DNA of 64,000 bases from Verrucomicrobiota bacterium (GTDB lineage Bacteria > Chlamydiota > Chlamydiia > Chlamydiales > Rhabdochlamydiaceae), in assembly GCA_018240015.1 (NCBI GenBank), contig JAFEGJ010000007.1, positions 177,000 through 240,999 on the forward strand. Direction: 5' to 3'. Both the position numbers and the translations under genes were made by a program. This document shows, piece by piece, positions 49,190 through 58,182 of this stretch; the stretch's first letter is position 1, and each line of letters starts with the position of its first letter. The notes under the pieces are model-generated. The model saw only the letters and a program-made list of their open reading frames with translations. It ran no database searches and had not been told where the DNA came from.

Positions 49190-50868
49190 TCGCTATCGAG
49201 GATGTCTCGAAAGCTTTTGAAGAAGGCACGCCTCCCGCTCTCGATGGCATCACAGCTGAAATTCCCAAAGGACAAATCATTGGTCTCGTCGGACCCGACG
49301 GGTCAGGCAAGACGACGCTGATTCGGCTGATCGTGGGGCTTTTGCGTCCCACGAAAGGAAAGATCATAGTAGCGGGAAAGGACACCATCCAAGATGCAGA
49401 AGCCATCCATGCCATCGCGGGCTACATGCCGCAGAAATTTGGTCTCTACGAAGATTTATCCGTGATGCAGAATCTAGAGCTCTACGCTGAGCTTAGATCG
49501 CTGCCAAACGAAGAAAAAAAAGAGACATTTGCTCGCCTTCTTCAGTTTACGGGGCTCGCTCCTTTTACCGATCGTCTAGCTCGCGATCTCTCCGGCGGCA
49601 TGAAGCAAAAGCTTGGCCTGGCCTGCGCTCTTGTGACAAAACCTATTTTACTTGTTTTGGATGAACCCAGCGTCGGCGTCGATCCGATTTCCCGGCGCGA
49701 ACTCTGGAAAATGGTCTACGACCTTTTGGGGCAAGGCATCTCCGTCGTCTGGAGCACCGCCTATCTCGATGAAACAGAAAAATGCCACTCGGTGCTTCTC
49801 CTAAGCGAAGGAAAACTTCTATTCAGCGGAAAACCACAAGATCTGACCTCGCGCGTCGAAGGAAAAGTCTTCAAAATCACCAACATCTCCGGCAGCCGCC
49901 GCAAACTCCTCGCTGAGATTCTCCATGACCCGGACGTGATCGACGGCGTGATCCAAGGACAAGATCTACGCATCGTGGCGCACAAAAAAATCGAAGGAGC
50001 CGTTCCAACAACTCCGCGATTTGAAGATGCGTTCATCGACATTTTAGGAGGCGGCCCTGGTGGGGGCTCCGAGCTGGCGCGGATCACTCCGCATGTGGAG
50101 GCTAAAACAGATACACCGGTTCTTGCCATTAATCTGACCAAAAAGTTTGGATCATTTACGGCCGTCGAAAATGTGAGTTTTGAAGTCAAAAAAGGAGAGA
50201 TTTTCGGCCTGCTAGGACCCAATGGCGCCGGAAAATCAACAACATTCAAAATGCTATGCGGACTTTTAACTCCCACGAGTGGAAAAGCACTCGTTAACGG
50301 TCTCGATCTTCAAATAGCGCCCGGTCCCGCACGCTCGCACATCGGCTACATGGCCCAGAAATTTTCTCTCTATGGCATGCTCACTATTCGGCAAAACCTC
50401 GAATTTTTTTCCGGCATTTATAACTTGAGCGGCGCAAGTAGATCCAAGGCCATCGATGAGATGATCAAAATTTTCAGCTTTGAGCCCTATCTTGCTCTCA
50501 CCGCAAGTTCACTGCCCCTCGGCATCAAACAACGGCTTGCTCTTGCCTGCGCTACGATGCACCATCCCGAAGTGCTCTTTTTGGATGAGCCAACATCCGG
50601 GGTCGATCCGATCATGCGCAGAGAATTTTGGAACCACATCAATGGACTCGTCGAGAAAGGGGTGACGGTGATGGTCACTACGCACTTCATGGACGAGGCC
50701 GAATATTGTGATCGCATCGCTCTCATCTATAGAGGTAGGGCGATCCATATGGACACCCCGGATCATCTCAAAGAAATCGCCAAAACCGAAAAGAATCCCA
50801 ATCCCACCCTCGAAGATGCGTTCATCAAACTCATCGAGGAGTATGATATGAAGAGTGCAAGTAATTGA
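49186..50868 (+). CDS. Dual ABC ATP-binding protein (YbhF-like)
   Basis: A 560-aa protein with two nucleotide-binding domains. NBD1: Walker A GPDGSGKTT, signature LSGGMKQKLG, Walker B LLVLDEPSVGVDP. NBD2: Walker A GPNGAGKST, Walker B VLFLDEPTSGVDP, but its signature is LPLGIKQRLALA instead of LSGG, so one ATP site is probably degenerate. It powers the ABC-2 permeases encoded 2.3 kb downstream, beyond an insertion. In related operons the permease genes follow directly. Confidence 0.93.
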   Translation: MIAIEDVSKAFEEGTPPALDGITAEIPKGQIIGLVGPDGSGKTTLIRLIVGLLRPTKGKIIVAGKDTIQDAEAIHAIAGYMPQKFGLYEDLSVMQNLELYAELRSLPNEEKKETFARLLQFTGLAPFTDRLARDLSGGMKQKLGLACALVTKPILLVLDEPSVGVDPISRRELWKMVYDLLGQGISVVWSTAYLDETEKCHSVLLLSEGKLLFSGKPQDLTSRVEGKVFKITNISGSRRKLLAEILHDPDVIDGVIQGQDLRIVAHKKIEGAVPTTPRFEDAFIDILGGGPGGGSELARITPHVEAKTDTPVLAINLTKKFGSFTAVENVSFEVKKGEIFGLLGPNGAGKSTTFKMLCGLLTPTSGKALVNGLDLQIAPGPARSHIGYMAQKFSLYGMLTIRQNLEFFSGIYNLSGASRSKAIDEMIKIFSFEPYLALTASSLPLGIKQRLALACATMHHPEVLFLDEPTSGVDPIMRREFWNHINGLVEKGVTVMVTTHFMDEAEYCDRIALIYRGRAIHMDTPDHLKEIAKTEKNPNPTLEDAFIKLIEEYDMKSASN

Positions 50869-50957
50869 AAATTAATGGTTTGTCTATTATTGGATATTAA
50901 CCCAGAATAGCCAAATAAATCGTAATCCTTTAACCGAAAGCGTTTTATGTTTTATTT

Positions 50958-51004
50958 TTGTAACAAAAACACCCGCTTGAATCAAATGGGTGTTTTTGTT
51001 ACAA
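50958..51004. promoter_or_regulatory. 17-bp perfect inverted repeat upstream of the AbiEi gene
   Basis: Left arm ttgtaacaaaaacaccc and its exact reverse complement flank a 13-nt loop, 9 bp before the AbiEi start. AbiEi antitoxins repress their own operons by binding inverted repeats upstream, so this is the expected operator; it could also terminate the exporter transcript. Confidence 0.65.
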
Positions 51005-51012
51005 CTCCAAAT

Positions 51013-51606
51013 ATGGCGTCAAAATATACGAAGGCATTGCAGAAGTTATCGAAAAAAAACCTGTTTTCATCAGCGGATGGACGAAGAGCTGGGATTTCTT
51101 CGAGGATGCTTGCTTATTTTTGTTCAAAAGGACTTATCGAGCGAGTTTGTAGAGGGGTTTATAAAGTCAAAGACTTTAGTTTCACAAGCGATTTTGAATG
51201 GGAAGATCTCGCGCTAACTGCCTTAAGCACTCGAAAGGGCGTTATCTGTCTTATTTCTGCATTGAGCTATTATGAATTAACTGACGAGATTATGAGAGAG
51301 TTTTGGATCGCTGTTCCACATTCGACTTCGACTCCTACAAGAGAAAATATACATGCTGTTCGAATGCGAAATATTTCCCTTGGCCAAACCACAGTTCAAA
51401 TAGGAAATCAAAAGATAAAGATTTTTGATCGAGAACGCACTGTTATCGATGCCTTTCGATATCTAGACAAAGAAACAGCACTTAAATCATTACAAATTTA
51501 TCTGCAAAAAAGTAAGACAGCAAAACCAAATATTGACAAACTTCTGAAATATGCACAAAAATTGCGAATCGATTTAAATCCTTATGTTGAAGCCTTTACG
51601 TTATGA
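51013..51606 (+). CDS. AbiEi-type antitoxin / winged-helix regulator
   Basis: A 197-aa protein. I place the start at the ATG of MASKYTKALQKLSKKNLFSS, after the inverted repeat; an earlier ATG would put the repeat inside the gene. The N-terminal winged-helix (LFSSADGRRAGISSRMLAYF, KGLIERVCRGVYKV) and the C-terminal AbiEi domain (VIDAFRYLDKETALKSLQIY) match type IV toxin-antitoxin antitoxins, which repress their operon and neutralise the nucleotidyltransferase AbiEii. Here the partner gene is reduced to a 19-codon stub, so this is an orphan. Confidence 0.85.
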   Translation: MASKYTKALQKLSKKNLFSSADGRRAGISSRMLAYFCSKGLIERVCRGVYKVKDFSFTSDFEWEDLALTALSTRKGVICLISALSYYELTDEIMREFWIAVPHSTSTPTRENIHAVRMRNISLGQTTVQIGNQKIKIFDRERTVIDAFRYLDKETALKSLQIYLQKSKTAKPNIDKLLKYAQKLRIDLNPYVEAFTL

Positions 51607-51662
51607 AATCTGATTTAGAGCAGTTGATCAAAGCAGAAACCTACTGCTTTTTAAGTAATTAA
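51603..51662 (+). pseudogene. Truncated ORF in the position of the AbiEii toxin
   Basis: An ATG overlaps the antitoxin stop (ATGA), as toxin genes of such pairs do, but the frame ends after 19 codons (MKSDLEQLIKAETYCFLSN). It stops inside the end of the convergent YeeE gene. Nothing of the toxin's catalytic region remains. The reading of this as a toxin start is from position; the peptide is too short to identify. Confidence 0.45.
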
Positions 51663-52208
51663 ATTCCTACGGGTTTTCCAAGCCAGGCCCAACAAAATTA
51701 ACCCCAAGAGGGTGATGAAGACAAAAGGCGAAATGCCAAAATATGTCGAAAGGGTTTGTTTGCTAAATGCATCGGTCTGCGACGTCCACTTATATAAGTG
51801 CACGGATGCTTCCATATGAAGAATGGTACCGACCAACATTCCTACAACTCCCCAAATCATGTCTTTGGCTCCGTCCGCAACGGCAGCAATCATCGTTCCA
51901 GGACAATAACCGGACAGGCTCATTCCCAAAGCAAAGATGCCGCCACCTAACGCACTAAAGAAGATCGGAAGTTTGGCAAGGCGAAAAAGAGGGATTAATC
52001 CAAAAGCATCTAGTGTATAGATTGAAAGGCTTCCGACAACGATCGCTGTCAAAATCACCTTCATGACAGTAAAATCCTTAAGCAATAACTGCCCTACGAT
52101 GACGTCAAAGCGGGCGACATTGCCTTTGCGTAGTAAAAAACCAAAAACAAAGCCGCTTAGCAAAGCGAGGGCAAAAAGAGGTAAGGGCAAGGTCAGGATC
52201 CAGTTCAT
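51651..52208 (-). CDS. YeeE/YedE-family membrane protein (sulfur-transport type), subunit B
   Basis: A 185-aa inner-membrane protein with four to five hydrophobic helices. The family signature SGYCPGT (ALGMSLSGYCPGTMIAAVADG) with its essential Cys is present. Members take up thiosulfate or other reduced sulfur compounds; half-length proteins like this occur as pairs (PmpA/PmpB-like). It overlaps its partner gene by 4 bp (ATGA). Confidence 0.88.
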   Translation of the reverse strand: MNWILTLPLPLFALALLSGFVFGFLLRKGNVARFDVIVGQLLLKDFTVMKVILTAIVVGSLSIYTLDAFGLIPLFRLAKLPIFFSALGGGIFALGMSLSGYCPGTMIAAVADGAKDMIWGVVGMLVGTILHMEASVHLYKWTSQTDAFSKQTLSTYFGISPFVFITLLGLILLGLAWKTRRNLIT

Positions 52209-52723
52209 ATTTTTCTCCTATAAAGAAGCATGGAAGTAGGGATCGCCACTGCAAAGAGGGCAATCATAAAAGCAAAGCTGGTTATCGATAACTGAGAGCC
52301 TCCAGTGATGGCATGGCCAGACGTACAGCCATCCGCCAGCTTGGCGCCAAACATCAAAAGAATACCTCCTGTGAAGGCAGCCATCCCTCGCTTGATCTTG
52401 CTAAGGCCATAGTTTTTCTGCCAAATGGTGTCTCTTACGCTTTGCTGGGTTTTCGATAGTTTTGATGCAGCTAGAGAACCTAAGAAAATCCCGATGACAA
52501 AAAGAAGCGGCCAATCAAAGATTATTAAATTTTGGAAAGTTTCTTTAAAATGGGGGGTGTTTTGAGCATGCGAAGGGAAGGCAAACCACTCGATAAGAGC
52601 ACCGACTTTGGCAATCCCTGTCGAAGTTCCAAAGCGCTGCCCCAAAACAAATAGACCTGCGAGCAAAAGACCAATGAATGCTCCTACTAAGTAGGGTGAC
52701 CAAATATTTTTCTTCAAAAACAT
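52205..52723 (-). CDS. YeeE/YedE-family membrane protein (sulfur-transport type), subunit A
   Basis: A 172-aa protein from MFLKKNIWSPYLVGAF, an 11-codon extension being unlikely. The signature DGCTSGHAITGGSQL carries the conserved Cys; hydrophobic helices surround it. It forms a pair with the next gene and probably moves a sulfur compound across the inner membrane. It lies directly behind the ArsR-type gene (4 bp gap) on the same strand. Confidence 0.87.
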   Translation of the reverse strand: MFLKKNIWSPYLVGAFIGLLLAGLFVLGQRFGTSTGIAKVGALIEWFAFPSHAQNTPHFKETFQNLIIFDWPLLFVIGIFLGSLAASKLSKTQQSVRDTIWQKNYGLSKIKRGMAAFTGGILLMFGAKLADGCTSGHAITGGSQLSITSFAFMIALFAVAIPTSMLLYRRKI

Positions 52724-52727
52724 AATA

Positions 52728-53009
52728 CTACCTTTTAAAAAATCTGTTTCGAACACATTTTAAAATTGAGGCTAATGCTTCTTCCGATACGAAATAATAG
52801 ACGCATTTACCTTTCCTTTGAGAAGAAAGGAGCCCTTTGGCCTTAAGCAGTTGCAAATGTTCTGAAGCCACGTGACTCAGTATTTTACAAGCTTTTGCCA
52901 ACTCTCCTACCTTTCGTTCTTTCTCCAGGAGCAAATCGACCATTTGAAGCCGGTGAGGGTGAGATAAAGTTCTCAGGCAATCTGCAGCTTGGCTCCAGGG
53001 ATTTTTCAT
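52728..53009 (-). CDS. ArsR-family repressor, possibly BigR/SqrR-like persulfide sensor
   Basis: A 93-aa winged-helix protein started at MKNPWSQAADCLRTLSHPHR; upstream codons overlie the operator-like sequence. The HTH is LLLEKERKVGELAKACKILSHVASEHLQLLKAKG, the wing QRKGKCVYYFV. Four Cys (DCLR, KACK, GKCV, LKCV) are possible thiol sensors; a Cys in the last helix and one near the recognition helix resemble BigR/SqrR, which control YeeE pairs in response to persulfide. Sensor type is inferred from context, not proven. Confidence 0.85.
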   Translation of the reverse strand: MKNPWSQAADCLRTLSHPHRLQMVDLLLEKERKVGELAKACKILSHVASEHLQLLKAKGLLSSQRKGKCVYYFVSEEALASILKCVRNRFFKR

Positions 53010-53010
53010 A

Positions 53011-53045
53011 TATCGAATAATATCGATATGTCGATATTTTGCCAA
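53011..53045. promoter_or_regulatory. Operator-like ATCGAT-rich dyads upstream of the ArsR gene
   Basis: The stretch contains overlapping dyads (atatcgacatatcgatat and ttcgatatatg on the minus strand) covering the likely promoter, as expected for autorepression by the ArsR protein. The exact half-sites are not certain. Confidence 0.5.
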
Positions 53046-53171
53046 GCAAATCTAATGGAGAACTCCCAGAGAGCCAATGAGCAAACGGTTCTCTTCTAGC
53101 AGCATCTATTGAAGATTTAATTGTCGCTATCAATCTATGGCTTAGCGAAAATGGCGTTATTCGGTTAATAC

Positions 53172-54269
53172 ATGCGAATACTTCGGGCGCTGATTAAGAA
53201 AGAAGCCTTTCAGATCATTCGAGATCCCAGCACGATCTTGATCAGTGTCGTTTTGCCCATGATCCTGATGTTTTTGTATGGATTTGGGGTGTCGCTCGAT
53301 CTCGACCATTTGCGCATCGGCATCGTCATGGAAGACACAGCGCCCGATGTCCAAAGTCTTATCAAATCGTTTACTGATTCTCCTTATTTCGATGTGAAGA
53401 TTGTGCGCGACAGGCGGGAGCTCGAAGAAGATCTCATGAAAGGCCACATCCGCGGATTCGTGGTCATCCCTTCGTATTTTTCATCTTTTCGCAACCGCCC
53501 TTCTACAGTTGCCCCATTGCAAGTGATCGCCGATGGAAGCGAGCCGAACACGGCTAATTTTTTGCAAAACTACGCGCGCGGCGCGTATCTAAACTGGTTG
53601 CATCAGGAGGGGGAGATAGCATCGCTAACCGACATTCAATCGCGCTATTGGTATAACGAGCAGCTCGAAAGTCGTTTTTTTCTACTCTCAGGATCGCTGG
53701 CTATCATCATGACACTCATCGGCACACTTTTGACTGCTCTCGTAGTGTCGCGAGAATGGGAGCGGGGGACGATGGAAGCGTTGATGTCCACACCCGTAAG
53801 TATCCGGCAGCTCATTGCCGGCAAGGTGATTCCCTATTTTGTGCTGGGCATGGTGTCGATGGCGATCTGCGTGATCGTGTCGACCTTGGGCTACGGGCTT
53901 CCCTTTAGAGGATCGTGGACGTCACTGTTGCTTGTTTCTTCGGCCTTTTTATTTTGCGCCCTCGCGATGGGACTTTTTATCTCAACGGTTTCCAAAAATC
54001 AAATCATCGCCTCGCAAATGGCCATCGTCGTAGGCTTTTTGCCCGCGTATATCTTGTCGGGATTTCTTTTTGAGATCACGAGCATGCCTTTAGTAATCCA
54101 ATGGATCACCTATATCATTCCGGCGAAGTATTTTGTGCAGAGCCTGCAAACGCTCTTTTTGGTCGGCAACATTTGGAGTATTCTCCTTTATAATATGCTA
54201 TTTATGATCGCCATCGGTCTGCTATTCTTCTTTCTAACGGCTCGAAAAACCGTCAAGAGGTTGGATTGA
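53172..54269 (+). CDS. ABC-2 type exporter permease (YbhS-like), subunit 1
   Basis: A 365-aa protein with a first TM helix (TILISVVLPMILMFLYGFGVS), a large periplasmic domain (VAPLQVIADGSEPNTANFLQ) and about five C-terminal helices (LAIIMTLIGTLLTALVVSREWERGTMEALMSTPV is the coupling-helix region). It pairs with the following permease and the dual ATPase to export drugs or envelope compounds. It overlaps the next gene by 4 bp. The ATPase that should precede it is 2.3 kb away. Confidence 0.9.
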   Translation: MRILRALIKKEAFQIIRDPSTILISVVLPMILMFLYGFGVSLDLDHLRIGIVMEDTAPDVQSLIKSFTDSPYFDVKIVRDRRELEEDLMKGHIRGFVVIPSYFSSFRNRPSTVAPLQVIADGSEPNTANFLQNYARGAYLNWLHQEGEIASLTDIQSRYWYNEQLESRFFLLSGSLAIIMTLIGTLLTALVVSREWERGTMEALMSTPVSIRQLIAGKVIPYFVLGMVSMAICVIVSTLGYGLPFRGSWTSLLLVSSAFLFCALAMGLFISTVSKNQIIASQMAIVVGFLPAYILSGFLFEITSMPLVIQWITYIIPAKYFVQSLQTLFLVGNIWSILLYNMLFMIAIGLLFFFLTARKTVKRLD

Positions 54270-55375
54270 TTCAAAGAATACTAGCTCTGATTTGGAAAGA
54301 GATTCTCGCGGTCCTGCGCGATCAAAAAAGTCGTATGTCGATCATCATGCCTCCCATCATCCAGCTGTGCATTTTCACCTTTGCCGCCACCCTCGATGTG
54401 AAAAATGTTCCTGTCGGCATACTCAATCGCGATAATGGCGAGCAAGCGTTTGAGCTCGTACAGCGATTTCATGGTTCGAGATTCTTCGAAAAGATCGTCT
54501 ACCTACAGGCGGTCGAAGAGATCCAGCCGTTCATCGATGAGCAAAAAGGTGTGATGGTCGTCTCTATCGACGAAGAATTCTCCCGCAAGCTCGATGAAAA
54601 AACGCCCACCTCGATCCAACTCATTCTCGATGGCAGAAAATCCAACACCGCTCAGATCGTCGCCGGCTATACCAGCCAAATCGTCGAGCAGTTCAACCGG
54701 GATCTTGCTGTCAAAGCCGATATCAAACAGCAAAATACCGAGCTCGTACCTCGCTACTGGTTCAACCCCAACCTTCTCTACTACTGGTACAACATACCGT
54801 CTCTCGTGGCGACGCTATCGATGCTCATTTGCCTTGTCGTCACCACGCAGTCGGTCGCGCGTGAGCGCGAACTGGGGACGTTTGATCAACTCCTCGTCTC
54901 ACCGCTTGTTCCTGTAGAGATTTTGATTGGAAAAATTGTGCCAGGGATTTTGATCGGCGCCTGTGAGGGAGTCCTTCTCATGTCGATCGGTGTCTTTATT
55001 TTCGGCGTTCCTTTTGTCGGCTCTTTTTTTCCTTTCTTGATCAGTCTCATCGTCTACGTCACGGCGATCAGCGGCGTGGGTCTTTTCATCTCATCATTAT
55101 CGATGACCCAGCAGCAAGCGATGCTCGGCACGTTCATCTTCATGACGCCCTCGGTGCTTTTATCAGGGTTTGCAACGCCCATCGAGAACATGCCCACGTG
55201 GCTCCAGCCCGCAACCTTTCTGATTCCCATGCGCTACATGCTCGTGATTTCAAAAGGCCTATTTTTGAAAGCGATGCCAGCTTGGATCGTTTGGCAAAAT
55301 GTATGGCCTATGGCTATGATTGGGATTTTTAACTTATTAGGAGCTGGAATGTTTTTCCGGCGAAGACTTGAATGA
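54266..55375 (+). CDS. ABC-2 type exporter permease (YbhR-like), subunit 2
   Basis: A 369-aa homolog of the previous gene, started at a TTG that overlaps its stop. TM1 lies at IIMPPIIQLCIFTFAATLDV, the coupling segment is SVARERELGTFDQLLVSPL, and the last helices form the exit channel. It overlaps the outer-membrane-factor gene by 4 bp (ATGA). Confidence 0.9.
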   Translation: MIQRILALIWKEILAVLRDQKSRMSIIMPPIIQLCIFTFAATLDVKNVPVGILNRDNGEQAFELVQRFHGSRFFEKIVYLQAVEEIQPFIDEQKGVMVVSIDEEFSRKLDEKTPTSIQLILDGRKSNTAQIVAGYTSQIVEQFNRDLAVKADIKQQNTELVPRYWFNPNLLYYWYNIPSLVATLSMLICLVVTTQSVARERELGTFDQLLVSPLVPVEILIGKIVPGILIGACEGVLLMSIGVFIFGVPFVGSFFPFLISLIVYVTAISGVGLFISSLSMTQQQAMLGTFIFMTPSVLLSGFATPIENMPTWLQPATFLIPMRYMLVISKGLFLKAMPAWIVWQNVWPMAMIGIFNLLGAGMFFRRRLE

Positions 55376-56838
55376 AGAAGGCATTGCTGATTTGTCTTTG
55401 TTTAGCCGGTTGCAAAGTCGGTCCCGATTATCAGGCACCGGCTATCACTGCCTCAAATACCTGGGCAGCCCAAGATGCCCTGGTTACACAAGACGCGCCC
55501 CTCACCGATTGGTGGAAAGTCTTCAACGATCCGCTGCTCACCAAATACATCGAGCTCGCTGCCCGCTATAATGAGAATGTCCTGACCGCTGAGGCGAATA
55601 TTCTCCAAGCCAGAGGTCTGCGCACCGTCACGGCTTCGGCTCTTTTCCCCCAAGTCTCGGCCGACATCAATGCCACAAAAACCTTCTTCAGTAAAAACGG
55701 ACCCGTCTTTGCCATCGGCACCGCCGGCGGCAATACCAATTCTACCTCATCGACCACCACAGGCCTTCCGTTTGTTCCTCAAGTTCCCCAAATCCAAAAT
55801 CTCTTCAACGCTCTCTTCGATGCTTCCTGGGAAATCGATCTCTTTGGCAAAACGCGCCGCAGCGTCGAAGCCGCCGACGCTCAAATTGATACGGCCATCC
55901 AGCAAAGAAATGACACACTCTTGTCGGTTCTTGCCGAGCTCGCTCGCAATTATATGGATCTACGCGCTGCCCAAAAACAGGTGCAGCTCACGGAAGCCAA
56001 CATCCAACTTATCGAAGAAAACGCCGCCATTGTTAAGGATCAGTTTTCCACCGGTTATGTCAGCGATCTCGATGTGGAAAGCATCGAAGCAGATGTTGCT
56101 ACCGCGCGCTCGGCGCTTCCCACGTATCTCGCTCAAATCTACCGCAGCATCTATGCGATCGCCGTTTTGACGGGCCATCCGCCCGAGACATTCGTCGAAG
56201 AGCTTATGCCCCACGCGCCGCTTCCTTCGATTCCCACATCGGTGGCCGTCGGTCTTCGCTCCGACCTCCTGCGCCGCAGGCCGGATGTCCGCCGCGCCGA
56301 AAGAAATCTCGCCGCTGCAACTGCAAACGTGGGCGTAGCCGTCGCTTCGTTTTACCCTTCTCTCGTGTTTACTCCCGATTTTGGCTTTCAGTCGCTACAG
56401 ATCAGCAATCTTTTCCAAGCAGCCAGCCGCACCTGGGCGATCGGCGGCAACCTCGATGTGCCGATCTTCGAAGGGGGACAGCTCGTAGGCAACCTAAGGG
56501 CATCGAGAGCCGCCGAGCAAGCAGCGTTTCATAACTACCAACAAACCGTGCTCAGCGCTCTTCAAGATGCCGAAACCTCCGTTAAAACCTGCTCAAGTGA
56601 CATCGCCACGATGCAGCAGCTCCAAGTCGCCACGGAAAAAAATCGAGCTCTCGTAGGTCTTACGGACAACCGGTATACATCCGGCCTCGTCGGAAAGATC
56701 GATCTTCTCACCCAAGAGCGTCAGCTCATTGCAGTCGAACAAAATCTCCTCAGCAGCCAGCAGACGACTCTCGTCGACCTCATCGCTCTTTACAAGGCGT
56801 TGGGTGGTGGGTGGGAATCGTTCCCGACGAATCATTAA
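55372..56838 (+). CDS. NodT-family outer-membrane efflux lipoprotein (TolC-like)
   Basis: A 488-aa outer-membrane factor with a lipoprotein signal (LICLCLAGC, Cys14). KVGPDYQAPAI after the Cys and the repeated helix-beta halves (SWEIDLFGKTRRSVEAADAQ and RSDLLRRRPDVRRAERNLAA) are the NodT/CusC signatures. It completes the tripartite exporter: fusion protein, dual ATPase, two permeases and outer-membrane channel. Confidence 0.92.
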   Translation: MKKALLICLCLAGCKVGPDYQAPAITASNTWAAQDALVTQDAPLTDWWKVFNDPLLTKYIELAARYNENVLTAEANILQARGLRTVTASALFPQVSADINATKTFFSKNGPVFAIGTAGGNTNSTSSTTTGLPFVPQVPQIQNLFNALFDASWEIDLFGKTRRSVEAADAQIDTAIQQRNDTLLSVLAELARNYMDLRAAQKQVQLTEANIQLIEENAAIVKDQFSTGYVSDLDVESIEADVATARSALPTYLAQIYRSIYAIAVLTGHPPETFVEELMPHAPLPSIPTSVAVGLRSDLLRRRPDVRRAERNLAAATANVGVAVASFYPSLVFTPDFGFQSLQISNLFQAASRTWAIGGNLDVPIFEGGQLVGNLRASRAAEQAAFHNYQQTVLSALQDAETSVKTCSSDIATMQQLQVATEKNRALVGLTDNRYTSGLVGKIDLLTQERQLIAVEQNLLSSQQTTLVDLIALYKALGGGWESFPTNH

Positions 56839-56905
56839 TTTCTTGATGAAAAAGTCATAAATCTCTTATAAACTTTTCGCAAAACTGCTTCATAAGGAGA
56901 AAAAT

Positions 56906-58087
56906 ATGGCTTCACAAGCATCTAAACTTTCGTCTTTTCCGAGTTATTCAACGTCCGCATTTCAGCTTGACCCTTCCATTGATGAGCTAGACGCATCAAG
57001 TAAATTAAATGAATTAAAGAAAAATCGCGAGCTTTCTCAATTTATCGAAGAAAGAAAGGTCGATAGTCCCCCTGTAACTTCTTCTTGTAAAATTTTACAG
57101 AGAGTCGTTCAGAAAGTCTATGCCGAAGCCCAAGTTTGGAGTACAACCGTGTCTCAGCTATTGCAAAGAAATCGCGCCATACCGTTGTCTGAGTTGACTT
57201 ATCAGAGGATATTTGATCTTTTTTTCGATACTTTGCATTACTCGAATTTGAGCCGAATTTTTGAATCCCATGAAAAAATGTCTCAATTTAAATCGAGAAA
57301 TTTTGAAACTCTGGGTAGCATGTGTGGTTTTTGGAAAACCGCGGCAAACCTGGAATTTATAATTCCAAATAGAGAGAAAATCGCGCATATTGGCCCAACC
57401 CTCTTGAATCACTGCGCTAAATCAAAATCCACGAAAATCTCTTTGATGAATTGTATGGGAGATAAAATGCCACAGTTTGACCATGCGGCAACTGTCACTT
57501 ACCTCGATTTGAGTTGGAATCGTCTCAATACCGCAGATTTATCGAGCTTCGCTAATCTAGAGGAACTTCATATTCACCATAATCAACTAAAGGAAGTGCC
57601 CAAAAATTTGCCGGATTCTTTGGAAGTGTTGGATATTTCGGGAAATAGGTTCATTCCGAAACTGGATTTTGACAAATTACCTCCTGCACTATTCCAACTG
57701 AACATTTCTTATATGAGCGGGACGATTATCCCGGATAGCTTTTGGAATCTTTTAAGCGGCAAGGAAATGACCTTGAAGGTTTCGACGGACATGACATTGT
57801 CGGTTCCTAAAGGGTTTGATGACTCAAAACTCACAATTATTGATCAATTTGACAGAACGGCCAGTATCGAAGACCAAGAGGTTGTGTTTGCAGAAATTGA
57901 AGAGGAAGAAGAGATCCCTGAACTTTCATCCAAAAGTAGCACTCACAGTAGTCAGCGAAGCGAGGGTGACGATCCCGATGAAGAAGAAAACAGTTGGTCT
58001 TTATTCAAAACGCTGAGTGGTTTAGCCATCGTTGGAGCAATGCTTTATGGTCTTTACAGACTCTGGAATCACTGGAAAAAGGCATAA
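56906..58087 (+). CDS. LRR protein 1, tail-anchored
   Basis: A 393-aa protein. Helical N-terminal region with the family pattern CKILQRVVQKVYAEAQVWS, then a short block of leucine-rich repeats (VTYLDLSWNRLN, LEELHIHHNQLKEVPKNLP, LEVLDISGNRF; about 195-255), an acidic Ser-rich stretch (FAEIEEEEEIPELSSKSSTH) and one C-terminal TM helix (LFKTLSGLAIVGAMLYGLYR) followed by basic residues. A preceding purine-rich SD (AAGGAG) is present. LRRs bind proteins, and the tail anchor suggests display on a membrane, perhaps the inclusion membrane. First of three paralogs. Confidence 0.75.
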   Translation: MASQASKLSSFPSYSTSAFQLDPSIDELDASSKLNELKKNRELSQFIEERKVDSPPVTSSCKILQRVVQKVYAEAQVWSTTVSQLLQRNRAIPLSELTYQRIFDLFFDTLHYSNLSRIFESHEKMSQFKSRNFETLGSMCGFWKTAANLEFIIPNREKIAHIGPTLLNHCAKSKSTKISLMNCMGDKMPQFDHAATVTYLDLSWNRLNTADLSSFANLEELHIHHNQLKEVPKNLPDSLEVLDISGNRFIPKLDFDKLPPALFQLNISYMSGTIIPDSFWNLLSGKEMTLKVSTDMTLSVPKGFDDSKLTIIDQFDRTASIEDQEVVFAEIEEEEEIPELSSKSSTHSSQRSEGDDPDEEENSWSLFKTLSGLAIVGAMLYGLYRLWNHWKKA

Positions 58088-58182
58088 AGCAAGAGTTATG
58101 CATAAAATCCTCTTGGTGAAATCAGGGATAATCCGTAATATCCTTGAGCGCTGAATAACCTGTTAAGTTAAGGAGAACCCCT

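Noticed and set aside
53085..53168. A peptide SLLAASIEDLIVAINLWLSE readable before the first permease
   Set aside because: It looked like the end of the ATPase gene or a transposase relic, but the match is too weak and a stop interrupts the frame upstream. I cannot support either.
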